A stretch of DNA of 64,000 bases from Amycolatopsis nalaikhensis (GTDB lineage Bacteria; Actinomycetota; Actinomycetes; Mycobacteriales; Pseudonocardiaceae). The stretch spans positions 1,371,501-1,435,500 of the forward strand of contig NZ_CP127173.1 of NCBI RefSeq assembly GCF_030264295.1. The letters run 5' to 3'. The position numbers were made by a program, and so were the translations under genes. The notes under the pieces are model-generated. The model was not told where the DNA came from. It worked only from the letters and a program-made list of their open reading frames with translations, and searched no databases. Positions 17,189-25,359 of this stretch are shown piece after piece; position 1 is the first letter of the stretch, and every line of letters begins with the position of its first letter.

Positions 17189-17219
17189 CAGTGTTAGAAC
17201 ACTGTTTTCCACTCACGAG
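17174..17219. terminator. Convergent-gene palindrome (TCGTGAGTG family)
   Basis: Arms 17174-17195 and 17198-17219 pair over 20 of 22 positions around an AG centre. The outer arm CTCGTGAGTG and the TTAGAA centre match the two other copies in the window, while the inner arm differs and still pairs. The cache gene's TAA (17186-17188) and the pucR gene's TGA (17213-17215) both lie inside it. It probably terminates both transcripts. Confidence 0.7.
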
Positions 17220-18673
17220 GCTTGGAGCGCGACCCAGAGTTCGGCGCGGACTCCTGGGGAGTCGAGGTCGCGGCCCAGCAGCTCCTCCGCCTTCCGGATG
17301 CGGTTCCGCAGCGTGTGGCGGTGGACGCCCAGCCGCGCGGCCGCGACGTCCCAGTGGCCGTGGTGTTCCAGCCAGGTGCGCAGCGACTCGACCAGGTCGC
17401 CGCGGCCGGACTCGTCGTGGCGGCGCAGCGGGGCCAGCAGGTTTTCGCCGTAGATGCGCGCGACCACCGGGTCGATGAGGGACAGCAGGCCGCGTGCTGA
17501 GTGTTCCGCGTACGTGACCAGGGGCTTGCCGTCCGCCTCGGCCGCGCGGGCGGCCAGGTCCGCCTGTTCCGCCGCCACCGCGAAGTTCTCCAGCGGCACC
17601 GGGTCCACCAGGCCCGCGTACATCGGCCCGACGGTCGCCGCCGCGGTCAGCGCGCGATCCAGCACGTCGCCGCCGGACTTGCCGATGACGAGCACCGCCG
17701 AGCCCGACTCCGCGAAGAACAGCGAGCCGTCGCCTTCCAGCGCGTCGCCGACCCGGCGGCGCTGCGCGGGCCCGCCGACCAGGGCGACCACCGCCCACGG
17801 CGGCTCCGGCGGGTCGCCCCACGCGGTGGTCATCACCCCGAGCGCGAGTTCGTGCTGCCCCGCCGCGAGCAGGTCCACCACGCCGGTCCGCAGCGACCGC
17901 CACGCGTGCGTGAGCTTCAGATCCTGTTCCAGCGCAAGGGAAAGCAAGGCGACCGCCGTGTTCACGACGTGCCGCCCGGCGGTGTCGAGGGGCTCGGGCG
18001 TGCCGACCGCGAGCGCCCGCCGCGCCCGCGTGGGAAGGGTCTGCAGCACGACTTCGTGGCCGTCGAGCGCGAAGACGCGCGTTCCCGAACGAAGCTGCTT
18101 CAGCTCTTCGCGCACTTCGTCGGCGTAAGACAGCGCGGAGCCGGTCCCCTCGGCGCCCGCGGTGTCCAGGAGCAGCGCCCAGCCGTCGACGAGCTTCGCC
18201 AGCTTGCGCAGCACCCCGGCCGGGCCGCCCTTGCCGACCGCCGTGCGGGTCAGTTCCTGCTGGGCACGGCCGATCCGGACCGTCGTCGCGTACTCGTCGG
18301 CGGCCACCGCCCGCGACACCGCGCGGGTGATGGCGATGAACGGCGTCTCGCGCGGCACCTCGAGCACCGGCAGCCCCACCTCGGCGGCGGTGGAGACGAG
18401 CGCACGCGGAACGAACTCGTGGCTCAGCCCGACGCCGAAGCCGAGCCCGGCGACCCCGGCGTCGACCAGCCGCCGCACGTAGTCCGGTGACGTCTCCTCG
18501 TCCAGTGCCAGGCCCGTGGTGAGCAGCAGTTCGCCGCCTTCGAGGAACGCCTGCGGATTCGTCAGCTCGGTCGGGTGCACCCAGCCGATCGGGCGGTCCA
18601 GGAGGTCCTCGCCGGTCAGCACCCGCAGCCCGAGCGGGCGCTCGGCGGTCAGCCCGGCCAGCGTGAGTGCCAT
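17213..18673 (-). CDS. PucR-family transcriptional regulator
   Basis: This is a 486-residue regulator. The N-terminal PurC-like domain (about 10-130; LTGEDLLDRPIGWVHPTELTNP, LLLTTGL) is followed by a GGDEF-like middle region and a C-terminal PucR HTH (about 425-485). The latter has LRTWLEHHGHWDVAAARLGV and HRHTLRNRIRKAEELLGRDL. PucR proteins govern catabolism of nitrogenous compounds, and relatives beside gabT activate GABA use. The ATG at 18673 is divergent to gabT with about 100 bp between, so it is the likely regulator of gabT and the following dehydrogenase gene. Confidence 0.92.
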   Translation of the reverse strand: MALTLAGLTAERPLGLRVLTGEDLLDRPIGWVHPTELTNPQAFLEGGELLLTTGLALDEETSPDYVRRLVDAGVAGLGFGVGLSHEFVPRALVSTAAEVGLPVLEVPRETPFIAITRAVSRAVAADEYATTVRIGRAQQELTRTAVGKGGPAGVLRKLAKLVDGWALLLDTAGAEGTGSALSYADEVREELKQLRSGTRVFALDGHEVVLQTLPTRARRALAVGTPEPLDTAGRHVVNTAVALLSLALEQDLKLTHAWRSLRTGVVDLLAAGQHELALGVMTTAWGDPPEPPWAVVALVGGPAQRRRVGDALEGDGSLFFAESGSAVLVIGKSGGDVLDRALTAAATVGPMYAGLVDPVPLENFAVAAEQADLAARAAEADGKPLVTYAEHSARGLLSLIDPVVARIYGENLLAPLRRHDESGRGDLVESLRTWLEHHGHWDVAAARLGVHRHTLRNRIRKAEELLGRDLDSPGVRAELWVALQAS

Positions 18674-18775
18674 AACGGCCAATTGTACGCGCCGATTTGT
18701 CCAAGAAGGCCAGCTGACGGCGGCCCTCACGGGACTCATCCTGGGGACGTCCACCGACTTCCCCAGGAGCACGCC

Positions 18776-20131
18776 GTGACCGCAAGCACCACCGCCGAGC
18801 CGCAGGCCCCGGCGCCCCGGCAGCGCAGGCTGCGCACCGAGATCCCCGGCCCCGCCTCGCGCGAGCTGCAGCAGCGCCGCGTCGACGCCGTCGCCGCCGG
18901 GGTCAGCTCGGTGCTGCCCGTCTACGTGACGTCCGCGAGCGGCGGGCTGCTCACCGACGCCGACGGCAACGTCCTGATCGACTTCGGCTCCGGGATCGCG
19001 GTGACCAACGTCGGGCACTCGGCGCCGGCGGTCGTCGGCCGCGTCCGCAAGCAGGCGTGCTGGTTCACCCACACCTGTTTCATGGTCACGCCGTACGAGG
19101 GGTACGTCGAGGTCTGCGAGGCGCTGGCCGAGCTGACGCCGGGCGACCACGCGAAGAAGTCCGTGCTGTTCAACTCCGGCGCCGAAGCCGTCGAGAACGC
19201 CGTGAAGATCGCGCGGGTGGCGACCGGGCGCCAGGCCGTCGTCGTGTTCGACCACGCCTACCACGGCCGCACCAACCTGACGATGGGCATGACCGCGAAG
19301 TCGGTGCCCTACAAGCATGGTTTCGGGCCGTTCGCGCCCGAGGTCTACCGCGTGCCGGGCTCGTACCCGTACCGCGACGGCCTGTCCGGCCCCGAAGCCG
19401 CGGCGCTGGCGATCGACCGGATCGAGAAGCAGATCGGCGGCGACCAGGTGGCCGCGGTCGTGCTGGAACCGATCCAGGGCGAGGGCGGGTTCATCGAGCC
19501 TGCGCGCGGCTTCCTCCCGGCGATTTCGGCGTGGTGCCGCGAAAACGGCATCGTGTTCGTCGCCGACGAGGTCCAGACGGGCTTCTGCCGCACGGGTTCC
19601 TGGTTCGCCTCCAGCGACGAAGACGTCGTGCCGGACCTGATCGCGACGGCGAAGGGCATCGCGGGCGGCCTCCCGCTGTCGGCGGTCACCGGCCGCGCGG
19701 AACTGCTCGACGCGGTCGGCCCGGGCGGGCTCGGCGGGACGTACGGCGGCAACCCGATCGCCTGCGCCGCCGCGCTCGGCTCGATCGAGACGATGAAGGC
19801 CGAAGACCTGGCTGCGTCGGCGAAGCGCATCGAAGGCGTTGTGCTGCCGCGGTTGCGTGCGCTGGCCACCGAGACCGGCGTGATCGGCGACGTCCGCGGG
19901 CGCGGCGCGATGCTGGCCGCGGAGTTCGTTCGTCCGGGGACTTCGGAGCCGGACGCCGACCTCACCAAGCGCGTCGCGGCGGCCTGCCACCGGGCCGGCG
20001 TCGTCGTGCTGACCTGCGGCACGTACGGCAACGTCGTCCGGCTGCTGCCACCGCTGTCCCTGTCCACCGACCTGCTCGACGAGGGCCTGTCGGTCCTCGA
20101 GCACGCTGTCCGCACGGAGGCCCGCAAATGA
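18776..20131 (+). CDS. gabT: 4-aminobutyrate--2-oxoglutarate transaminase
   Basis: This 451-residue class III PLP aminotransferase converts GABA and 2-oxoglutarate to succinate semialdehyde and glutamate. Key features are NSGAEAVENAVKIAR (about 133-147), AYHGRTNLTMGMT, EPIQGEGGF, the PLP-contacting Asp264 in ADEVQTGF, and Lys293 in TAKGIAGGLPL, which forms the Schiff base. The length fits GabT. The GTG start at 18776 has AGGAGC upstream. Its stop overlaps the start of the next aldehyde dehydrogenase gene by ATGA, implying translational coupling. PucR lies divergently upstream. Confidence 0.94.
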   Translation: MTASTTAEPQAPAPRQRRLRTEIPGPASRELQQRRVDAVAAGVSSVLPVYVTSASGGLLTDADGNVLIDFGSGIAVTNVGHSAPAVVGRVRKQACWFTHTCFMVTPYEGYVEVCEALAELTPGDHAKKSVLFNSGAEAVENAVKIARVATGRQAVVVFDHAYHGRTNLTMGMTAKSVPYKHGFGPFAPEVYRVPGSYPYRDGLSGPEAAALAIDRIEKQIGGDQVAAVVLEPIQGEGGFIEPARGFLPAISAWCRENGIVFVADEVQTGFCRTGSWFASSDEDVVPDLIATAKGIAGGLPLSAVTGRAELLDAVGPGGLGGTYGGNPIACAAALGSIETMKAEDLAASAKRIEGVVLPRLRALATETGVIGDVRGRGAMLAAEFVRPGTSEPDADLTKRVAAACHRAGVVVLTCGTYGNVVRLLPPLSLSTDLLDEGLSVLEHAVRTEARK

Positions 20132-21555
20132 CCTTTCCCTTCTGGGTGGCCGGAAAGCCGGTGACCGGCGGGGAGACCGCCACCGTCCGGCACCCCTACG
20201 ACGGCTCTTCGGCGGGTTCCCACTTCGTCCCGTCGCCCGTGGACGTCGAGGCGGCGGTGCAGGCGGCGGCCGACGTCGCCGACGAGTTCGCGACGCTGCC
20301 CGCGCACGTCCGCGCCGGGGCGCTGGACCACGTGTCCCGCGCGCTGGGTGAGCGGGCCGAAGAGATCGCGGCGTTGATCACCGCCGAGTCCGGCAAGCCG
20401 CTGAAGTGGGCGCGCGGCGAGGTCGGCCGCGCGGTGTCGACGTTCCGCTGGGCGGCCGAGGAGGCCCGCCGGTTCTCGGGCGAGCTGCAGCGGCTCGACA
20501 CGGACCCGGGCGGCACCGGGCGGCTGGCGCTGGTCCGGCGCGTGCCCCGCGGGCCGGTGCTGGGCATCACGCCGTTCAACTTCCCGCTGAACCTGGTGGC
20601 GCACAAGGTGGCCCCGGCGATCGCGGTCGGCGCGCCGATCGTGCTCAAGCCCGCGCCGGCGACGCCGCTGACGGCGTTGCTGCTGGGCGAAATCCTGGCC
20701 GGGACGGACCTCCCGGCGGGCTCGTGGTCGATCCTGCCGGTGGACAACGAGACGTCGTCGCGGCTGGTCGAGGACCCGAGGCTGCCGGTGGTGTCGTTCA
20801 CCGGCTCGGTCCCGGTCGGCTGGGCGATCCGCGACCGCGTCCCGCGCAAGCACGTGGCGCTGGAGCTGGGCGGCAACGGCGCGGTCCTCGTCTGTCCCGA
20901 TTGGACGGACCTCGACTTCGCGGCCCAGCGGATAGCGACGTTCGCGATGTACCAGGCGGGGCAGTCGTGCATCTCGGTGCAGCGGGTCTACGCGCACACT
21001 TCAGTTTTCGACGCTCTGGCTTCGAAGGTTGTCGAGCAGGTCGCTTCGCTGCGCACCGGCGATCCGCGTGCCGAAGGCGTGGACGTGGGCCCGCTGATCA
21101 ACGAGGACGCGGCTTCGCGCGTTTCTTCCTGGGTCTCATCGGCGGTGTCCGCGGGCGCGCGCCTGCTGACGGGCGGCGGCCGGTCGGGGGCGACGGTGGA
21201 GCCGACGGTGCTGGCGGATGTCCCGGAGGACGCGTCGGTGATGGCCGAGGAGGTGTTCGGGCCGGTGGTTTCGCTGGTCCGGGTGTCATCGGTCGAGGAG
21301 GGCGTTTCGCGGATCAACGCGTCGCGCTTCGGGCTGCAGGCGGGCGTGTTCACGCGCGAGCTGCCGACGGCGTTCGAGGTGTCGGCGGCGCTTCGCGTAG
21401 GCGGGGTGATCGTCGGTGACGTGCCGAGCTTCCGAGCGGACCAGATGCCGTACGGCGGGGTGAAGGACTCGGGCGTCGGCCGCGAGGGCCCGGCGGCGGC
21501 GATGGCGGACTTCACCGAGGAGCGGGTAACGGTCCTCACCGGCCTGACGCTCTGA
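20128..21555 (+). CDS. Aldehyde dehydrogenase, probable succinate-semialdehyde dehydrogenase
   Basis: This 475-residue ALDH is coupled to gabT by an ATGA overlap. Catalytic residues are Asn151 (TPFNFPLN), Glu246 (LELGGN) and Cys281 (QAGQSCISVQR). The motif set is of the GAPN/lactaldehyde-dehydrogenase-like branch rather than the classic E. coli GabD branch. Oxidation of succinate semialdehyde to succinate is therefore inferred mainly from gabT. The first half of the CDS has ordinary codon use; several TTC and TCA codons appear near 21000-21150. Another short-chain aldehyde substrate remains possible. Confidence 0.85.
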   Translation: MTFPFWVAGKPVTGGETATVRHPYDGSSAGSHFVPSPVDVEAAVQAAADVADEFATLPAHVRAGALDHVSRALGERAEEIAALITAESGKPLKWARGEVGRAVSTFRWAAEEARRFSGELQRLDTDPGGTGRLALVRRVPRGPVLGITPFNFPLNLVAHKVAPAIAVGAPIVLKPAPATPLTALLLGEILAGTDLPAGSWSILPVDNETSSRLVEDPRLPVVSFTGSVPVGWAIRDRVPRKHVALELGGNGAVLVCPDWTDLDFAAQRIATFAMYQAGQSCISVQRVYAHTSVFDALASKVVEQVASLRTGDPRAEGVDVGPLINEDAASRVSSWVSSAVSAGARLLTGGGRSGATVEPTVLADVPEDASVMAEEVFGPVVSLVRVSSVEEGVSRINASRFGLQAGVFTRELPTAFEVSAALRVGGVIVGDVPSFRADQMPYGGVKDSGVGREGPAAAMADFTEERVTVLTGLTL

Positions 21556-21612
21556 AATCGATCGCGCCTCGCTCGGCCCCGGCGTAGGTTCGGGGCCGAG
21601 CGAGGAGGGTCC

Positions 21613-21945
21613 GTGTCACTGACGCGCAGGGGTTCGCGGCTCATCACGGTCGACGGCACCGGCTACCGCTGGACGGTCCGCCCCAAGCCGACCTACTCCC
21701 AGGGCCTCGGCTCGACAATGACCTTCGCGGTCGAACTCGCCGACCGGCCCGGCGCCACGCTCGTCGTCGACACCGGGCGGCCGCGGCCGGACAACTGGCT
21801 GCACCTGCCGACCGATCCCGTCCGCCCGGCCGAAGTCGCCGACGCCGTTCGCGCCGCCCGGCGCACGGGCTTCGACTTCACAGCCCGGCCAACACCTCCG
21901 TCAACGCGGCGTGGGCCTCGACGAGTGACGGCCCGTACCAGGTGA
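21613..21945 (+). CDS. Small conserved actinobacterial protein with an overprinted C-terminus
   Basis: This 110-residue protein starts at GTG 21613 behind a strong GAGGAGGG. The core (LITVDGTGYRWTVRPKPTY, then an FAVELADRPGATLVVDTG strand-rich segment and PVRPAEVADAVRAAR) resembles a small hypothetical family I recall from actinomycetes; the function is unknown. The last 22 or so residues (ARPTPPSTRRGP...) are basic and lie antisense to the 3' end of the neighbouring gene, overlapping it by 68 bp. They look like readthrough past a lost stop, not part of the native domain. Confidence 0.65.
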   Translation: MSLTRRGSRLITVDGTGYRWTVRPKPTYSQGLGSTMTFAVELADRPGATLVVDTGRPRPDNWLHLPTDPVRPAEVADAVRAARRTGFDFTARPTPPSTRRGPRRVTARTR

Positions 21946-22657
21946 GGTGGCGGCCCGAGACCAGGACGTACTGCGCGTCCGGGAAGTGGCCCGGCCCGTC
22001 CTCCTCGGTGAACAGGTACGGCTCGTCCGGCAGCACCAGCAAGTCCGCATCGGCCGCGAAGTGCGCGCGCAACTCCTCGACGTCCGGCCGCGGGTAACGC
22101 TCCTCCGAACCGGCGTAGACGTTCGCCACCCCGACGCGGCGCAGGACGTCACCGGCGAACGTGTCGCGACCCAGGACGATCCACGGCTTGCGCCACACCG
22201 GGACCACCGCGTGGAACCGCACCGGCCGGACCTCGCGCCAGACCTCCTCGGCCTCGACCAGCCAGTCCGGCTCTTCCAGCTCGTACGCCTGGGTCAGGAT
22301 CCGCCGCAGCGAGCCCAGCGCGGCGGGCACGGTCGCCGCCGCGGCCATCACCCATACCGGGATCCCGTTGGCGCGCAATCGTTCCACGTCCTCGGGGCGG
22401 TTCTCCTCCGAGTTGGCCAGCACGAGGTCCGGCGCCAGGTCCAGGACCCGGTCGAGCTTCGGGTACTTCGAGCCGCCGACGCGCGGCACGTCCAGACCGG
22501 CCGGGTGGGTGCAGTAGTCCGTCGCGCCCGCCAGCCGTCCCGGCGCGCTGACCTCGACCGCCTCGGTCAGCGACGGCACGAGCGACACCACCCGCGCGAC
22601 CGGCCCGTCGATCGGGACCGTCTCGCCCAGGTCGTCGACCAGTTCCGAGGTCCTCAT
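21878..22657 (-). CDS. Helical-backbone metal receptor, cobalamin/heme-binding-like protein
   Basis: This 259-residue protein is of the BtuF/FepB-type fold: VVSLVPSLTEAVEV at the start of the first lobe, then DLAPDLVLANSEENRPEDVERLRANGIPVWV, a long backbone helix and a second lobe. There is no signal peptide or lipobox, so it appears cytosolic. It is not next to transporter genes. Related cytosolic proteins in actinobacteria are often annotated as cobalamin-binding. It overlaps the RNB ribonuclease gene by ATGA, so the two are cotranslated. The ligand is uncertain, and the end is antisense to the small gene at 21613. Confidence 0.75.
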   Translation of the reverse strand: MRTSELVDDLGETVPIDGPVARVVSLVPSLTEAVEVSAPGRLAGATDYCTHPAGLDVPRVGGSKYPKLDRVLDLAPDLVLANSEENRPEDVERLRANGIPVWVMAAAATVPAALGSLRRILTQAYELEEPDWLVEAEEVWREVRPVRFHAVVPVWRKPWIVLGRDTFAGDVLRRVGVANVYAGSEERYPRPDVEELRAHFAADADLLVLPDEPYLFTEEDGPGHFPDAQYVLVSGRHLTWYGPSLVEAHAALTEVLAGL

Positions 22658-24072
22658 GCGCGCTCGAACGACACCTTCCGCTTGTCGACGTCGACCGCGG
22701 TCAGCCGGACGGCGATCCGCTCGCCCGCGGTCAGCTTCTCCCCCGCGCACTTCGCCATCACCGTCGGGTCCTCGACGAGGATCTCCGCCTTGTTCTCGTC
22801 CGCGCGCAGCACCACCGCGCTGAACTCGCCGCCGATGTGCTCGGCCAGCACCCACGCCTCGACCTGGTCGATGCACGCGCGCTCGACCTTCGCGGCGAGC
22901 GTGTCCGAGGCCATCATGCGGTCCGGGACGTCCGCGAGCGCCGCCCGTACCCACTCCGGCACCTCGCGCCCGGCCGAGACGGCGAGGCAGATCTCCGTGG
23001 CGAACCGGTCGACCAGCCGCCGGATCGGCGCCGTGACGTGCGCGTACGCGCCGCCGATCCCCGCGTGCGTGGTGAGCGCGGGCAGCTCGCCGTCGAACGC
23101 CGTGTAGCCCGCGCCGCGCAGGAGTCTCGTCGTGTCGGCGTAGAGCGCCATCGACGCCGGCTGCCCGGGGTCGAGCTTCGCGAGGAACTCCGACACCGTC
23201 GTCTCCGGCGCCCACGCGATGCCCAGCGCCTCGGCCGAGCGGCGCAGCCAGTCGACGGCCTCGGGCTCCGGGTCGGGCAGCGTGCGCAGGACGCCGACTC
23301 CCGCGTCGATCATGATCCGCGCCGCGGCCATGCCGGTGAGCAGCGAGATTTCGGCGTTCCAGGCGTCGACGGCGGTGCGCGGGCGGCGCGCGAGCACCCA
23401 GCCGCCGTCCGGGTCGCCGCTGATCTCCTGCTCGGGCAGCTGCAGCTCGACGGCGCCGCGCCGCACGGCCAGCTCGCGCCGCGCCCGGCCCAGCTCGGGC
23501 AGCGCGGCCACCGACGGGTGCGGGTTCCCGGCGTCGAGCGCGGCCTGCACGGTCTCGTAGTCGAACTGCTCGGTCGACCGGACCAGAGCGCGGCGCACGC
23601 GGGTGGCCGTCAGCTCGCCCGCGTCGTCGGTCTCGATGGTCCAGAGCACCGCGGGCCGGACCTCGCCGGGCAGCAGGCTCGCCGCGCCTTCGGAGAGCAC
23701 CGGCGGGTGCAGCGGGACGTTGCCGTCGGGCAGGTAGAGCGTCTGCCCGCGCAGCCGCGACTCCCGGTCGAGCGCGCCGCCGGGCGGGACGAACGCGGCC
23801 AGGTCGGCGATGGCGTAGTGGACGCGGAAGCCGTGCGCGGTGCGTTCGACGACCATCGCCTGGTCGAGGTCCTTCGCGCCGGGCGGGTCGATGGTGACCA
23901 GCGGCAGGTCCGTCGCGTCCTCGCGGGGACCGGCGCTCGCCAGCGGGTCCAGGACCGCGGCCTCCGCTTCGGCCAGCACCTCGGGCCCGAACGACTCCGG
24001 CAGCGAAAACTCGGCACGCAGGGGGCCGAAGTCCCCGCCCGCCGAGTGTGTCCTGATCACGAGGGGAGGCAC
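22654..24072 (-). CDS. RNB-domain ribonuclease (RNase II/R family)
   Basis: This is a 472-residue 3'-5' exoribonuclease-type protein. The RNB core begins at LVTIDPPGAKDLDQA (60-72), with metal-binding Asp62, Asp68 and Asp70. The RNase II position equivalent to Asp210 is Gln71 here. Later family segments include LHPPVLSEGAASLLPGEVRPA, FDYETVQAAL and YAHVTAPIRRLVDRF. It lacks clear N-terminal cold-shock domains and has only a short C-terminal S1-like part, so it is shorter than RNase R. It is coupled to the metal-receptor gene by ATGA. It is probably a housekeeping RNA-decay enzyme. Confidence 0.88.
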   Translation of the reverse strand: MPPLVIRTHSAGGDFGPLRAEFSLPESFGPEVLAEAEAAVLDPLASAGPREDATDLPLVTIDPPGAKDLDQAMVVERTAHGFRVHYAIADLAAFVPPGGALDRESRLRGQTLYLPDGNVPLHPPVLSEGAASLLPGEVRPAVLWTIETDDAGELTATRVRRALVRSTEQFDYETVQAALDAGNPHPSVAALPELGRARRELAVRRGAVELQLPEQEISGDPDGGWVLARRPRTAVDAWNAEISLLTGMAAARIMIDAGVGVLRTLPDPEPEAVDWLRRSAEALGIAWAPETTVSEFLAKLDPGQPASMALYADTTRLLRGAGYTAFDGELPALTTHAGIGGAYAHVTAPIRRLVDRFATEICLAVSAGREVPEWVRAALADVPDRMMASDTLAAKVERACIDQVEAWVLAEHIGGEFSAVVLRADENKAEILVEDPTVMAKCAGEKLTAGERIAVRLTAVDVDKRKVSFERA

Positions 24073-24150
24073 CCCCCAACCCTAACCCCGCCGGGGCCCG
24101 ATGATCGCCCGATCGGGCGCGCGCCGGTCGGGTGTACGTTACGGGACAAT

Positions 24151-24169
24151 AATGAAAACCGTCTTCATT
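24151..24169 (+). promoter_or_regulatory. Zur-like operator
   Basis: AATGAAAACCGTCTTCATT is an inverted repeat with 6-bp arms around a 7-bp centre, in an unusually AT-rich stretch 20 bp upstream of the CooC-like ATPase start. It resembles actinobacterial Zur sites (TGAAAA...TTTTCA type) by eye. Zinc-dependent repression is inferred. Confidence 0.45.
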
Positions 24170-24189
24170 GCCAGAAAGGGATCCGAGAC

Positions 24190-25134
24190 GTGAAGATCGC
24201 GTTCGTCGGCAAGGGCGGCAGCGGGAAGACCACGTTGTCGTCGCTGTTCGTCGCGTACCTGGCCGACGCCGGGCGGCCGGTGCTGGCCATCGACGCCGAC
24301 ATCAACCAGCACCTCGCGGTGGCGCTCGGCGCGACCGAGGAGGAGGCCATCGCGTGGCCGACGCTCGGCGACAACATGGCCCTGATCAAGGACTACCTGC
24401 GCGGCGACAACCCGCGGATCCCCGACGCGGCGTCGATGATCAAGACGACGCCGCCGGGCCGCGGGTCGAGGCTGGTCCGGCCGTTCGAGGACAACCCGGT
24501 GTTTTCGGCGTGCTTCCGTGAGCTGGGCGGGGTCCGCCTGGGCGTCACGGGCCAGTTCGACGAGGACGACCTGGGCGTCAAGTGCTACCACTCGAAGGTG
24601 GGGGCGGCGGAGCTGCTGCTGAACCACATGGTCGACGTCGACGGCGAGTACGTCGTGATGGACATGACGGCGGGAGCGGACGCGTTCGCGTCGGGGCTGT
24701 TCACGAGGTTCGACGTGACGTTCCTGGTGTGCGAGCCGACGGTCCGCAGCGTGGGGGTCTACCGCCAGTACGCGGACTACGCGCGCGACTTCGGCGTGCG
24801 GCTCGTGGTGGTGGGCAACAAGGTGACGGACGCGGAGGACGTCGAGTTCCTCCAGGACCAGGTGGGCGCGGCGCTGCTGGGCTGGATTTCGGCATCAGGG
24901 CACGTGCGAGCGGCGGAGCGCGGCGCGGCCCGCCCGATCACGGAGCTGGAGGCCCGCAACCTGTCGACGTTGCGGTCGATGCACGCGGCGGTGGACGCGG
25001 AGCAGCGCGACTGGGCGCGTTACCAGCGTCAGGCGGTGGAGTTCCACCTGCGCAACGCGCGCGCCTGGGCGGGCGCCGACCTCGCGGCGCAGGTGGACCC
25101 GGAGTTCGTCTTGGGACCTCGGCTGGCGGTTTAG
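24190..25134 (+). CDS. CooC/MinD-like P-loop ATPase
   Basis: This is a 314-residue deviant Walker A ATPase with GKGGSGKTTL at residues 8-17, DADINQHLAVALG and a Walker B-like region VVMDMTAGADAFASGLF. This SIMIBI class includes CooC, which matures nickel enzymes, and other metal-insertion ATPases. No partner enzyme or nickel protein lies nearby. The GTG at 24190 has AAGGGATC upstream. The Zur-like box suggests expression under zinc shortage and hence a role in metal allocation, but the target is unknown. The stop overlaps the convergent gene's stop (TAG/TAA share two bases). Confidence 0.82.
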   Translation: MKIAFVGKGGSGKTTLSSLFVAYLADAGRPVLAIDADINQHLAVALGATEEEAIAWPTLGDNMALIKDYLRGDNPRIPDAASMIKTTPPGRGSRLVRPFEDNPVFSACFRELGGVRLGVTGQFDEDDLGVKCYHSKVGAAELLLNHMVDVDGEYVVMDMTAGADAFASGLFTRFDVTFLVCEPTVRSVGVYRQYADYARDFGVRLVVVGNKVTDAEDVEFLQDQVGAALLGWISASGHVRAAERGAARPITELEARNLSTLRSMHAAVDAEQRDWARYQRQAVEFHLRNARAWAGADLAAQVDPEFVLGPRLAV

Positions 25135-25328
25135 TCGTCGTTCCAGGCGGCGTCGGCGGCGTCGGCTTGCCGGGTCCGTTCCTTGGCGATGTCCAGCGCC
25201 CGCCGGGCGGTGGCCTCGTCGGGGTAGGGCCCGAGCAGGTCGACGCTGCGGCTGCGTTCGAGGTGTTCGACCTCGTGGGTGCGGGTGTTGTAGTACCACC
25301 CCGGGTCCGGGTTCGGGTCTTTGGCCAT
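25131..25328 (-). CDS. 65-residue conserved protein, SPOR-like, last gene of the T4SS-like operon
   Basis: This short soluble protein contains PGWYYNTRTHEVEH and LGPYPDEATARRALDIAKERT, a tryptophan/tyrosine-containing strand followed by a helix. It looks like half a SPOR domain and is often annotated as methionine aminopeptidase-like or hypothetical in actinobacteria. The ATG at 25328 is 31 bp downstream of the Pro/Ala-rich gene. Its stop codon overlaps that of the convergent CooC-like gene. The function is unknown; peptidoglycan binding is only a guess. Confidence 0.65.
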   Translation of the reverse strand: MAKDPNPDPGWYYNTRTHEVEHLERSRSVDLLGPYPDEATARRALDIAKERTRQADAADAAWNDD

Positions 25329-25359
25329 GGAACAAGGTTCGCACCCGCGAGGCGGTCTG

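Noticed and set aside
18660..18672. GTGAGTG at the pucR start as a further copy of the TCGTGAGTG palindrome family
   Set aside because: No complementary arm or TTAGAA centre is nearby; it is part of the coding sequence.
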